A stretch of 64,000 bases of DNA from JAGQKC01 sp965223675 (GTDB taxonomy: Bacteria > Nitrospirota > Nitrospiria > Nitrospirales > UBA8639), in assembly GCA_965223675.1 (NCBI GenBank), contig OZ245013.1:3348001-3412000 (forward strand), read 5' to 3'. Position 1 is the first letter of the stretch. Each line of letters starts with the position of its first letter. Made by a program: the position numbers and the translations under genes. The notes under the pieces are model-generated. The model saw only the letters and a program-made list of their open reading frames with translations, did no database searches and was not told the DNA's origin. This document shows, piece by piece, positions 42,777-51,097 of the stretch.

Positions 42777-44834
42777 ATGAGTGCAATGTCTCAAGAACCG
42801 CACGAAGGAAAACAATCGGTTACTCGTCGAAAGTTTTCTAAAATTGCTACCACCTATGCCGCGTCATTGACCGCATGGCTGAGTGGTTGCGCCTCGTTAT
42901 TTCAAAAAGACTCCCCATCTGGCCCCTTACCTCAAATCACATGTGCGACATCATCTTCTGATGTCGCTCAGGAGTATGAGTATGTCGTTGTCGGGTCGGG
43001 AGCTGGTGGGGGGCCGTTAGCCGCAAATCTCGCCAAAGCTGGGCATCGAGTCTTATTACTCGAAGCCGGTGCAGATGGTGAAAAAAAAGAGAACGATTCA
43101 CTCATTTATCGAGTCCCGGCTTTTCATGGTTTGGCCTCCGAAGAACCTTCACAATCATGGAATTTCTTTGTGCGGCATTATGAGTCTGAGGGCAAACAAG
43201 TCCGTGATGACAAATATGTGAAAGAAAAGGATGGAGTCTTATATCCGCGTGCAGGGGCCTTGGGAGGATGTACAGCCCACCATGCCATGATCACGATTTA
43301 TCCACACAAGAGTGACTGGGATGAACTTGCCAAGCTGACGGGCGATGATTCGTGGTCCGATGACAACATGCGCCAGTATTTTGAGCGACTTGAACGTTGT
43401 CAGTATGTGGAAACGCCGTCAATGATGGAGGCGAATCCCACACGGCATGGATTTGGTGGATGGCTCACGACGGTGACCGCGGATCCTAAATTGGTCGTCG
43501 GTGATCGATCACTGAAAAAGCTCATTAAGGCCACGCTGCGTGAGTCGATTTTTAAGGTGAGCGGTTTCAAGGGTTTCATCAGTCGCGTGAAATTAAAGCT
43601 CAAGGGACATTTAGATCCGAATGATTGGCGTTGGCGGGTAGCGGGAAAGAGTCCAGAAGGTCTCGTCTTTACCCCACTGTCTGTGAATGAGGGCCAACGA
43701 GTCGGAACGCGTGAGTACATTCGACGCGTGCAGCAGGCCTGCCCAAACAATCTCACGGTTAAATTGGGCGCACTGGTCACCAAAGTACTGTTTGAAAATG
43801 ATTCAGAGGGAAACAAGAAAGCCGTCGGCGTGGAATTTCTTGAAGGTCCACATCTGTACCGTGCCGACCCGAAGGCTAATCCTACACCACACGCAGGGGA
43901 ACGTCGGACTGTACGGTTCAGCCGAGATATTATTCTTTCCGGTGGGGCATTTAACACGCCTCAAATGTTGATGTTGTCGGGGATTGGCCCGAGAGCTGAA
44001 CTAGAAAAGCATGGGATAGATGTTCAAGTTGACCTTCCAGGAGTCGGTCAAAATTTACAAGATCGATATGAGGTGGGCGTGGTCAGCGAAATGAAGAAAG
44101 ACTTTTCAATCCTTGAAGAGGCCACCTTTGCTCCTCCGGGAATGAATGAGACCCCTGATCCGATGATGCGCGATTGGGAGCTAGGAAAAGGAGTCTACAC
44201 GACCAACGGTGCGGTGTTGTCGCTGATTAAGCGTTCGGATCAAAGCCGTCCAGATCCAGACCTATTCATTTTCGGTTTAGTCGGCTATTTCAGAGGTTAC
44301 TATCCAGGATATGCCAAAGATGCGGCCCGTGAAAAGAATTTTTTCACGTGGGCTGTGTTAAAAGCCCACACGCAGAATCGCGGAGGCACGGTCACGCTTC
44401 GTTCCAACGATCCGAGAGATACGCCTGATATTAATTTTCGCTATTTTGACGAAGGCACCTCGGGGTGGCAGGAAGATTTAGATTCCGTCGTGGACGGCAT
44501 CAAGACGGCGCGACGCATCATGAGACGAGCCGATGAAGTGGTCGATAAAGAACTCGTTCCGGGTCTAGAATACGATACCGATGAAAAGCTCGGTCAATTC
44601 GTGAAAGATAATGCCTGGGGCCATCATGCCTCATGCACCTGTAAGATGGGACCAAAGGATGACCCCATGGCCGTAGTGGATGGGAACTTTCGTGTCCATG
44701 GCACCAAGAACTTGCGAGTCGTTGATGCTTCGGTGTTTCCAAGAATCCCAGGGTTTTTTATCGTGACATCGGTGTATATGATCAGTGAAAAAGCCACTGA
44801 TGTGATTCTTGCCGATGCTCATAGAACGACATAG
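42777..44834 (+). CDS. GMC-family FAD oxidoreductase
   Basis: A 685-residue flavoprotein. The N terminus has a Tat-like VTRRKFSK followed by a hydrophobic stretch and LSGCAS, so it may be a Tat-exported lipoprotein. FAD-binding: YEYVVVGSGAGGGPLAANLAKAGHRVLLLEAG. The GMC signatures are AGALGGCTAHHAMI and SGGAFNTPQMLMLSGIGP. The active-site His lies in WGHHASCTCKMG. The usual second catalytic residue near the C terminus (Asn in 'GNTNAP') is replaced in IPGFFIVTSVYMISEKATD, as in a bacterial subgroup. It probably passes electrons to the di-haem protein upstream. The substrate, an alcohol or sterol-like compound, is unknown. Confidence 0.88.
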   Translation: MSAMSQEPHEGKQSVTRRKFSKIATTYAASLTAWLSGCASLFQKDSPSGPLPQITCATSSSDVAQEYEYVVVGSGAGGGPLAANLAKAGHRVLLLEAGADGEKKENDSLIYRVPAFHGLASEEPSQSWNFFVRHYESEGKQVRDDKYVKEKDGVLYPRAGALGGCTAHHAMITIYPHKSDWDELAKLTGDDSWSDDNMRQYFERLERCQYVETPSMMEANPTRHGFGGWLTTVTADPKLVVGDRSLKKLIKATLRESIFKVSGFKGFISRVKLKLKGHLDPNDWRWRVAGKSPEGLVFTPLSVNEGQRVGTREYIRRVQQACPNNLTVKLGALVTKVLFENDSEGNKKAVGVEFLEGPHLYRADPKANPTPHAGERRTVRFSRDIILSGGAFNTPQMLMLSGIGPRAELEKHGIDVQVDLPGVGQNLQDRYEVGVVSEMKKDFSILEEATFAPPGMNETPDPMMRDWELGKGVYTTNGAVLSLIKRSDQSRPDPDLFIFGLVGYFRGYYPGYAKDAAREKNFFTWAVLKAHTQNRGGTVTLRSNDPRDTPDINFRYFDEGTSGWQEDLDSVVDGIKTARRIMRRADEVVDKELVPGLEYDTDEKLGQFVKDNAWGHHASCTCKMGPKDDPMAVVDGNFRVHGTKNLRVVDASVFPRIPGFFIVTSVYMISEKATDVILADAHRTT

Positions 44835-44940
44835 TCATAAAAGGTATCGCAACTTCCCTAATATCATCTAACAGTTCTGAGGCAGTGTGCCGTTCACTGA
44901 AATAGTGAAAATATCAAATGTGAAAGGATCGATAGTAACG

Positions 44941-46062
44941 ATGAATACTCTTTCCTATTACGTTTCACGATTATTACTTCCAGCTGTCCTGATAGTGTGC
45001 ATTATCTCAACTGGCTGTACTCACAGCACGGGATTAAAACTGGGACAGGAGAAGGAGCCTGCTGATGAGAAACAAACTATAGAAAATATTAAGAGTCTGC
45101 TATCCACTCAACTGGCTAAGCAGTATGAAGGGAAAGAGTTTTTGCGTGACACACACCCAAAATCAAATGGCTGTGTGAAAGCCAAGTTTATCGTGGATCC
45201 AAACATTCCAGAGAGGTATCGGGTTGGCGTGTTTCAAAAAGGCCAGTCCTACCCTGTATGGATGCGGTTTTCCAACTCGGCTCCAGAAGTTACGCCGGAC
45301 AAAGACAAGGACTTTCGTGGGTTGGCCATTAAATTGATGGGGGTTGAGGGTGAGCGGCTTCCTATTCCTGGAGATGAACAACATACCCAAGATTTTTTGT
45401 TCATTGCCTTTCCTGGCTTCTTTGCCGGAACGCCACAAGATTTCTTCGAGTTCTTTGATGGAGAGTTTAATGGTGGAACATTTGCGACAGCCGGGTATTT
45501 CGCGAAACGTCCACGAGCATTAAAGAACACGCTCAAAGGTCGGAAACAATTCGCAAACCCTCTGGAAATTACCTGGTTCAGCGTGGCGCCATTTCAACTT
45601 GGAGCTCCGAATCCAGATGGCAGTACTGTGGCAGTAAAATATAAAGTGAAATCCTGCATCGAAAGGCAAAGCCCGCTTCCAGATAACCCTTCGGATGATT
45701 ATCTCGAAGAGGCCATGGCAAAAGATTTAGCGCAAGGTGACTGGTGTTTAGAATTTTTACTACAAGTCCAGAAAGATCCCGATGCCACGCCCATTGAAGA
45801 TACCTTAGCGATCTGGGATGAACATGAAGCACCATTCACGAAAGTCGCGACTATCGAAATTCCGCAACAGACCTTTACCTCGGATGCGCAAAAATTGTTT
45901 TGTGAAGATCTTTCGTTTAATCCTTGGCACGGTCTAAAAGTCCACAAACCACTCGGCGGAATCAATCGTGCACGTCGGGATGAAATGAAAGCCATCTCCG
46001 ACCTTCGCCTCAAACAGCGCGGCGTCACCCGCACCGAACCAACAGGCAACGAAACGTTCTAG
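44941..46062 (+). CDS. catalase-fold lipoprotein lacking key haem-pocket residues
   Basis: A 373-residue protein from ATG 44941; the signal LLLPAVLIVCIISTGCTHS has a lipobox. It belongs to the small catalase-like family (DTHPKSNGCVKAKFIV with the distal His, WMRFSNSAPE, FRGLAIKLMG, TQDFLFIAFPGFF and GGINRARRDEMKAISDLR). Two key positions differ. The distal Asn, usual in 'N.PVFF', is Ala in IAFPGFF, and the proximal haem ligand Tyr of the R-x3-Y motif is Met349 (R345-x3-M). It is therefore unlikely to be a normal catalase. It is third in line after the di-haem cytochrome and GMC genes. Confidence 0.82.
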   Translation: MNTLSYYVSRLLLPAVLIVCIISTGCTHSTGLKLGQEKEPADEKQTIENIKSLLSTQLAKQYEGKEFLRDTHPKSNGCVKAKFIVDPNIPERYRVGVFQKGQSYPVWMRFSNSAPEVTPDKDKDFRGLAIKLMGVEGERLPIPGDEQHTQDFLFIAFPGFFAGTPQDFFEFFDGEFNGGTFATAGYFAKRPRALKNTLKGRKQFANPLEITWFSVAPFQLGAPNPDGSTVAVKYKVKSCIERQSPLPDNPSDDYLEEAMAKDLAQGDWCLEFLLQVQKDPDATPIEDTLAIWDEHEAPFTKVATIEIPQQTFTSDAQKLFCEDLSFNPWHGLKVHKPLGGINRARRDEMKAISDLRLKQRGVTRTEPTGNETF

Positions 46063-46092
46063 ACTTTGTACCGTATTGCTCATGCAGCTTTA

Positions 46093-47107
46093 TTGGGGTC
46101 AGGCATGATAATTGACTTACTGATTTAACAGTACACGAAGTCGCTTTTCCCAAGAGGCCTTACGGTGAGCCATATATTGACTATATAAGCGGCTAATAAG
46201 TGAGGGATCGCGATTCAAGTGATTTGCTATTGTCTTCATGGACAGACCACTCCACTCGTGTGCCACAAAGACTAAAAACGCCCGTGCTTTACCTCGGTCA
46301 CCTGACTTTCCTCTTTGAATTAAACTGGTTTCGGTAATTCCTGTAGTGGAGGCGACGGCTGGCAGGAGTTGTGAAAACGGAACTTTTGGGCTTTCAGCGC
46401 TAATCTCGTGTTTAGCCTCGGTCTTTCGCTCAATGTCTTCCAAAAATTGCTCGTCACCCAAAAATCGCTGATCAATCGTGTCGTAATACTCAGCACGATG
46501 CCCTTGTCCAAGCCCTTCTTTAAGAAATTCTCGGTACGCATCTCGAGCTGGACCGACTTGTTTATGAAATAGTTGTAAAACAATGTTTGTGCTAACCCGA
46601 ACAGGAGAAGATTTTCCTAGATAGACTCCATGACTACTCCAACGATACCGCCATGGATCCGAGGGCTTTCTCACCCGAGCAGGATTCAAATGCAGGTAAC
46701 GCACCAGCTCCAAGAGGTAAGCATTTCTATCACATAAGATCGCTTGATAACGCCCTTGAAAAAGATGTCCGGATTTATGATAGCGACGGTTGTAGTACTG
46801 AGTGTACGTGAACTGTAAGGACTGCATGGTTCGGGATAAAGGGATTTCGCTACTTTCCACTAATAAATGAACATGGTTAGCCATTAGCACATAGGCAAAA
46901 CAGGTGAGGCGATCGCGTTGTTGATAACGCTGAAGACGAGTCAGATAGGCTTCGTAGTCGGCCGGGTCATGAAACACCGCACTTCGTCGATTGCCGCGGG
47001 CAATCACATGATAGACAGCTCCTTCGAACTCCACGCGTGGCTTTCGTGCCATGGTGTTTAACCTATGGTGAAAGAGGCGTTAAGTCAATTATCATGCCTG
47101 ACCCCAA
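46093..47107 (-). mobile_element. REP-associated tyrosine transposase cassette with 27-bp inverted ends
   Basis: A 27-bp sequence starting TTGGGGTCAGGCATGATAAT lies at 46093-46119 and its exact reverse complement at 47081-47107, enclosing one RAYT gene. The perfect match suggests a recent or actively maintained unit. The GGGGTCAG word also occurs alone at about 50948. Confidence 0.85.
46117..47052 (-). CDS. REP-associated tyrosine transposase (RAYT)
   Basis: A 311-residue single-strand transposase of the IS200/Y1 HUH class. The core is ARKPRVEFEGAVYHVIARGNRR, ANHVHLLVES (the HUH metal-binding site), YNRRYHKSGHLFQGRYQAILCD and LLELVRYLHLNPARV with the catalytic Tyr. The C-terminal part has a DnaA-like helix-turn-helix (SGLSMKTIANHLNRDPSLISRLY) that could read REP sequences. 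It lies exactly between the 27-bp inverted repeats, whose left copy is cut into by the last codons of the gene. Confidence 0.92.
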   Translation of the reverse strand: MARKPRVEFEGAVYHVIARGNRRSAVFHDPADYEAYLTRLQRYQQRDRLTCFAYVLMANHVHLLVESSEIPLSRTMQSLQFTYTQYYNRRYHKSGHLFQGRYQAILCDRNAYLLELVRYLHLNPARVRKPSDPWRYRWSSHGVYLGKSSPVRVSTNIVLQLFHKQVGPARDAYREFLKEGLGQGHRAEYYDTIDQRFLGDEQFLEDIERKTEAKHEISAESPKVPFSQLLPAVASTTGITETSLIQRGKSGDRGKARAFLVFVAHEWSGLSMKTIANHLNRDPSLISRLYSQYMAHRKASWEKRLRVLLNQ

Positions 47108-47222
47108 ATCTTCGACGACTCCAAATTTTCGACACATTGAAAGTACGCCATGAAATGGCATTGCCACAGGGCACTTATCCAAAAATGGCGGCTTAGTCGA
47201 GGGTGGGAAGCCTTCTTTTCAC

Positions 47223-47252
47223 AATCGAGATACGTTTCACGAGATACGATTA
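47223..47252. repeat. short-repeat cluster (CGAGATACG x2)
   Basis: CGAGATACG at 47226 and again at 47241 (as ACGAGATACGA) lie just at the 3' end of the large haemagglutinin-like gene, overlapping its last codons. They belong to the dispersed word family. Confidence 0.45.
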
Positions 47253-50200
47253 ACCGTCTTTCTAGAGCAGGTCTGTATTGAAGTACCAGAGAGGTTTGGT
47301 TCTGCAATCGTCCAGGTCATTTGCCCAAGCCATTGTTGGAGAGGAGGTAGATCATTTGGGTCGGTGGAAGTCACGCCTGCTTGTGTCGTAAGTTGTGAAG
47401 GATCTGGGACGTTGAATGCCAATGGGCTTGATAAGAAGCCTCCTGGGATTGGAGAGACGGTGGAATCGGTATTCTTGACCAGACTACTAAACTGTCCTCC
47501 TTTTTGTGACGCACAGGCTTCGGCATAGAGATTTCCTGCTTTCACAATGCCTTCAGGTAAAGGGGCAATGGCCCCACTTAACTGCTGAATCGGCGCTTGA
47601 ATATCGACAGTCCCATCCCCGCCGAACTGCGAAGAAGCATCTAATGTACTGAATGGATCAACTAATATGGCCGAATCGGCGCTGATGGTAATTGGACCGC
47701 CATCGCCGAAAACGGCTGTGCTCAGAATATTGCTGTTTTGAATGACCACAAAGTCGGGGTCGATGTCGATCGCGCCTGCATTCGCCGACCCCTGTTGTGC
47801 ACGGCTCGTTATTTCACTGTTAGTGACTTGTATGAGGTTCTCGGCTTTGAAAGTAATATTACCGCCTTCAGACGTAGCCGACTGCGTTGTGACACTCGAG
47901 TTATCAATCATTATGGAATCATTACCTATCAGTTCGATATTCCCACCGCTTCCAGACGAAACACTCTCTGTTGTGATGGCGGCTCCATCTCGAACGTCAA
48001 CCAGCTGTGCATTCACGAGAATGTCTCCTCCAGTCCCGATTCCTCCCTGACTTCGGCTTGTGATTGCTGACCTCGCAATTACGGTTCTTTCGTCTATTGT
48101 GACCGAAGGCACAGGATTAACCCCTGAAAGTGCAACTTCCAACGCCTCGATGATGATCTTACCCCCAGCACCAGAACTTCTTGTATTTGCAAAAACCTGT
48201 CCACCGTTATCGATCTTCAAGTCTCCGGATAAGCGAATAGTAATATCCCCAGATGGATGAGGCCCAAACGTAGCGGTGTTCACAAACGCTTTGTCTCTGA
48301 TCGAAAGCGATTCTGCCTCGATGGTGACGCTCCCACCTGGACCATTAAACGTGGAAGCAGAAATCCCAGTGAATTCGGGTGAGATCTCAAAGTTTGTCGC
48401 ATTACCGATGCCTGTAACGGAGATATCCTTTGCGCTGATGGCTAAATCACCAGCAGAACCGGTTGCGTTTTGAGCTGAACGAGATTGGATGAATGATCCA
48501 TCTTCGACGACTAGGTTGCCCATAAGTGTGATTGTGGCGTCTCCCGCGTCGCCAGAATCAAAAGTCGCAGCTTGCAGGCTAGCCAGGTTCGTAAGCGTGA
48601 GATCATTCGCGGTGATCCTGAGATCGCCACCTTCTCCGCTGCCGAACGTGTTGGTAAAGATCCCCCGAAACTTGTCTGGGACATCCGAACCGGAAATGAC
48701 AACATCGCCAGTCACCATGATGGCGATATTTCCAGCATTTCCATTCGAAAAGGTTGGGGTTGAGATTTCGGCATTCTGGATTTCTAGATGATTGGCTGTG
48801 ACATGGATGTCTCCGACATTCCCTGTTGGGACATCGAATGGAGGGGATTCATTCGCATCACTTGCAATTCCAGTAAAGTCTGGCAAGTCGCCCCCGGTTA
48901 GAAAAACACGACCTGCCTGAACGTCAATATCTCCAGCATTTCCGGTTTCTTCAGTATTGGTAAAAACAAAACTTCCACGCTCAATCGTGAGGTCTTCTGA
49001 TGCGTTCAGAATGATATCTCCGCTATCTGCTAATGATTCCGTGAGAGAGAGTAAAAAGCTGAAATCATGAATAACCAGTTCTCCAGCGTCGATACTGATA
49101 TTTCCACTAGCTCCTCCTCCCGAATTTGCATGCACACTGGAGTCGATGACACTTCCATTGCCAATATCGACCTCTGGTGCAGTGATCATAACTCCCCCCG
49201 ACCCTATGTCAGCAGTGGCATCGGTAAACACATTGCTTGCGACAAACGATCCGTTATCGATCAGAACCGCATCCGTCATCTCAATCTTTATTCCTTTACC
49301 TGGTGTGATTTCAGCTCCATTATTAGAAGGACCGCTGACATTCGCAGAAAGGGTAGAGGCATCAAGAGTCAGTTCGCCTCCACGAATAAAGATACTTCCC
49401 CCGCCTTGGCCATCAGTCTGTACTGTGGAGGTGTCCGATATCGTGACGTCTCCGAGTTCTGGAGCAGTCGTCACCGTGTCTTGACCTTGAGAAAAAGTCA
49501 CCTCGCCAGATGAGGACAGGCTGGTTAATATGATCTGCCCATTTTGTGCACTAAGTGCGCCTCCCATCATCTCTATATTTCCGCCGATAATCGTAAGCAT
49601 ATGGTCAGATGGTACATCGAGTGAACTTTCGTTAACTTGAATTGGACTAGGATTTGTCGACAGAAATCCAAAAGCCGTGGGGGGAGCACTGATCAAAACG
49701 TCCGAAGCCGGGTCCGTTGCACTAAACAACCCAGAGTTGAAATCGTCTCCCAACCGGAGGAAATCTGCCGTGCTCACGTGGAATGATCCATTGACATTTA
49801 ACTGCGCATCAGGACCAAACACCACGCCATTGGGATTAATAAAAAACATGTTCGCGGTCGAAACGGACTGAATAGTTCCAAAAAGATTTGATGGATCATT
49901 GCCAGTGACGCGGCTCAAAATGTTTTGAATGCCCCCAGAGTTTACGAAATTAGCTGTATCGCCCGAAGCAAGATCGAACGAGCTGAAGCTATGAAATAGA
50001 TTAGGCCCAACCGGAGTCCCCTTCGTGATGCTGTAAATCCTGTCGAGCGGTGTGACCAGCGAAGGTGTAGGCAAGGTTGAATCTGGAGTTAAAACAGTGC
50101 TCACTTGAGCATGAGCGGTTGACACGAGCAGTGATAAAACTATGAGGATGGGACAAAAGTATTTCGTCTTATAGATAAGAAATGCTTGGAAGCTGGGAAA

Positions 50201-50302
50201 AAGACTAGGAAGATATTCTTGCGTATGGGTCAGCCAGCTGACCAAAAGAGCCAGCCGGCATCTAACCCAATGGAGAGCAGTTAGCCTCGATCTGTTTGAC
50301 AC
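47237..50302 (-). CDS. filamentous-haemagglutinin-type exoprotein (TpsA-like), 1021 aa
   Basis: A 1021-residue secreted protein with a long N-terminal extension and signal (FCPILIVLSLLVSTAHAQ). Residues about 85-210 are the TPS secretion domain: GTPVGPNLFHSFSSFDLASGDTANF, ILSRVTGNDPSNLFGTI, ANMFFINPNGVVFGPDAQLNVNGSFHVSTADFL. The body is a repetitive beta-helix rich in Gly, Asn, Asp, Ser and Thr. Near the C terminus a PLPEGIVKAGNLYAEACASQKGG element and a last Cys (IQTCSRK) could form an anchoring disulfide. Export needs a TpsB porin, not found in this window. The start is a GTG. Confidence 0.9.
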   Translation of the reverse strand: MSNRSRLTALHWVRCRLALLVSWLTHTQEYLPSLFPSFQAFLIYKTKYFCPILIVLSLLVSTAHAQVSTVLTPDSTLPTPSLVTPLDRIYSITKGTPVGPNLFHSFSSFDLASGDTANFVNSGGIQNILSRVTGNDPSNLFGTIQSVSTANMFFINPNGVVFGPDAQLNVNGSFHVSTADFLRLGDDFNSGLFSATDPASDVLISAPPTAFGFLSTNPSPIQVNESSLDVPSDHMLTIIGGNIEMMGGALSAQNGQIILTSLSSSGEVTFSQGQDTVTTAPELGDVTISDTSTVQTDGQGGGSIFIRGGELTLDASTLSANVSGPSNNGAEITPGKGIKIEMTDAVLIDNGSFVASNVFTDATADIGSGGVMITAPEVDIGNGSVIDSSVHANSGGGASGNISIDAGELVIHDFSFLLSLTESLADSGDIILNASEDLTIERGSFVFTNTEETGNAGDIDVQAGRVFLTGGDLPDFTGIASDANESPPFDVPTGNVGDIHVTANHLEIQNAEISTPTFSNGNAGNIAIMVTGDVVISGSDVPDKFRGIFTNTFGSGEGGDLRITANDLTLTNLASLQAATFDSGDAGDATITLMGNLVVEDGSFIQSRSAQNATGSAGDLAISAKDISVTGIGNATNFEISPEFTGISASTFNGPGGSVTIEAESLSIRDKAFVNTATFGPHPSGDITIRLSGDLKIDNGGQVFANTRSSGAGGKIIIEALEVALSGVNPVPSVTIDERTVIARSAITSRSQGGIGTGGDILVNAQLVDVRDGAAITTESVSSGSGGNIELIGNDSIMIDNSSVTTQSATSEGGNITFKAENLIQVTNSEITSRAQQGSANAGAIDIDPDFVVIQNSNILSTAVFGDGGPITISADSAILVDPFSTLDASSQFGGDGTVDIQAPIQQLSGAIAPLPEGIVKAGNLYAEACASQKGGQFSSLVKNTDSTVSPIPGGFLSSPLAFNVPDPSQLTTQAGVTSTDPNDLPPLQQWLGQMTWTIAEPNLSGTSIQTCSRKTVNRIS

Positions 50303-50410
50303 GATAAGGCCTTTAGTAAAAATGTAGCTGAGAAAACTTATGATTCAGCTATAAGGCCTGTAAACTAACTAAATAAGCTCCCTGAAGTCCATACTGTTGC
50401 CGTTATGACC

Positions 50411-50698
50411 TCAGGCCACCATTGCTGGCATGAAGTACCGCTCAATCGAAACGGCTCGTGGCCCAGTGTCTCGGAAATTCACCCGAACCATTTCCTGCTG
50501 ATCAATGACATGTTGCTCAAGGCCAATAAGCACTGTATCGTTGTCCACGTCGAAATCAACATCGATACCATTGGCAACTTGCACAGTTGATTTACCGTTG
50601 GTGTTCAGCACTTTGAGTTTGCCGACGATAAAACGGAAACCACAAGCAAGCATCCACGGTTCTATTGGCATTGCGCCACTACCACCACCTCCTGGCAT
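50411..50698 (-). CDS. small hypothetical protein between two TpsA-like genes
   Basis: A 95-residue soluble protein. ATG 50698 has GAGG seven bases upstream, better than the GTG at 50710. It opens with a glycine-rich MPGGGGSGAMPIEPWML, then a beta-rich middle (FRFIVGKLKVLNTNGKSTVQVANGIDVDFDVDNDTVLIGLEQHVIDQQEMVRVNF). No signal peptide is seen and no family is recognised. It is on the same strand as the two flanking filamentous-haemagglutinin-type genes and may serve their secretion or folding. The SD and frame quality support a real gene. Confidence 0.55.
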   Translation of the reverse strand: MPGGGGSGAMPIEPWMLACGFRFIVGKLKVLNTNGKSTVQVANGIDVDFDVDNDTVLIGLEQHVIDQQEMVRVNFRDTGPRAVSIERYFMPAMVA

Positions 50699-50717
50699 AA
50701 CACACCTCACTTTGTAA

Positions 50718-51097
50718 AATATTAATAAAAGTTAAAGTATTAAACGTCTCATGCCTATCCGGATTGGCTCATACGTTCTTATCTATTGATAAAGCAAAAT
50801 CGATACCGTCTCAAAGGTGAGATCAATTTCATCTAGTAAATTCAGGGTGTTTGTGAACTCATGAAATGTGGAGAGGAAAAAAGAATGGTCAGAACATGTA
50901 CCGATTCAGATACTAGGTTAACCTATTTGGATACTTCGTTCAGGAGTCGGGGTCAGAAATGTGTGTTGGTTTGCAAGTGCCTATCCCATACCTTGTCTAA
51001 AAATTTTCAGTTGCTCAGCAAAAAAAGAAAGACGAGGCGAGAGAAAGATGTAAGGTGAATGCTGATTCAATCAAGAACTAATGTTGAACATATCGGA
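50718..51097. other. intergenic, contains a RAYT-end fragment
   Basis: A 380-bp gap with no supported gene. A GGGGTCAG word at about 50948, which resembles the core of the RAYT inverted ends, stands alone here, perhaps the scar of an older element. A plus-strand frame at 50861-51058 is not convincing. Confidence 0.35.

Noticed and set aside
47738..50000. Long plus-strand frames opposite the 1021-residue exoprotein gene
   Set aside because: They are by-products of the repetitive Gly/Asn/Asp codons on the coding strand and lack start signals; the same happens opposite the 845-residue gene.
50861..51058. Plus-strand 65-codon frame between the two TpsA-like genes
   Set aside because: Low-complexity Lys/Arg end, contains the GGGGTCAG repeat scar, and opposes the direction of the flanking genes.
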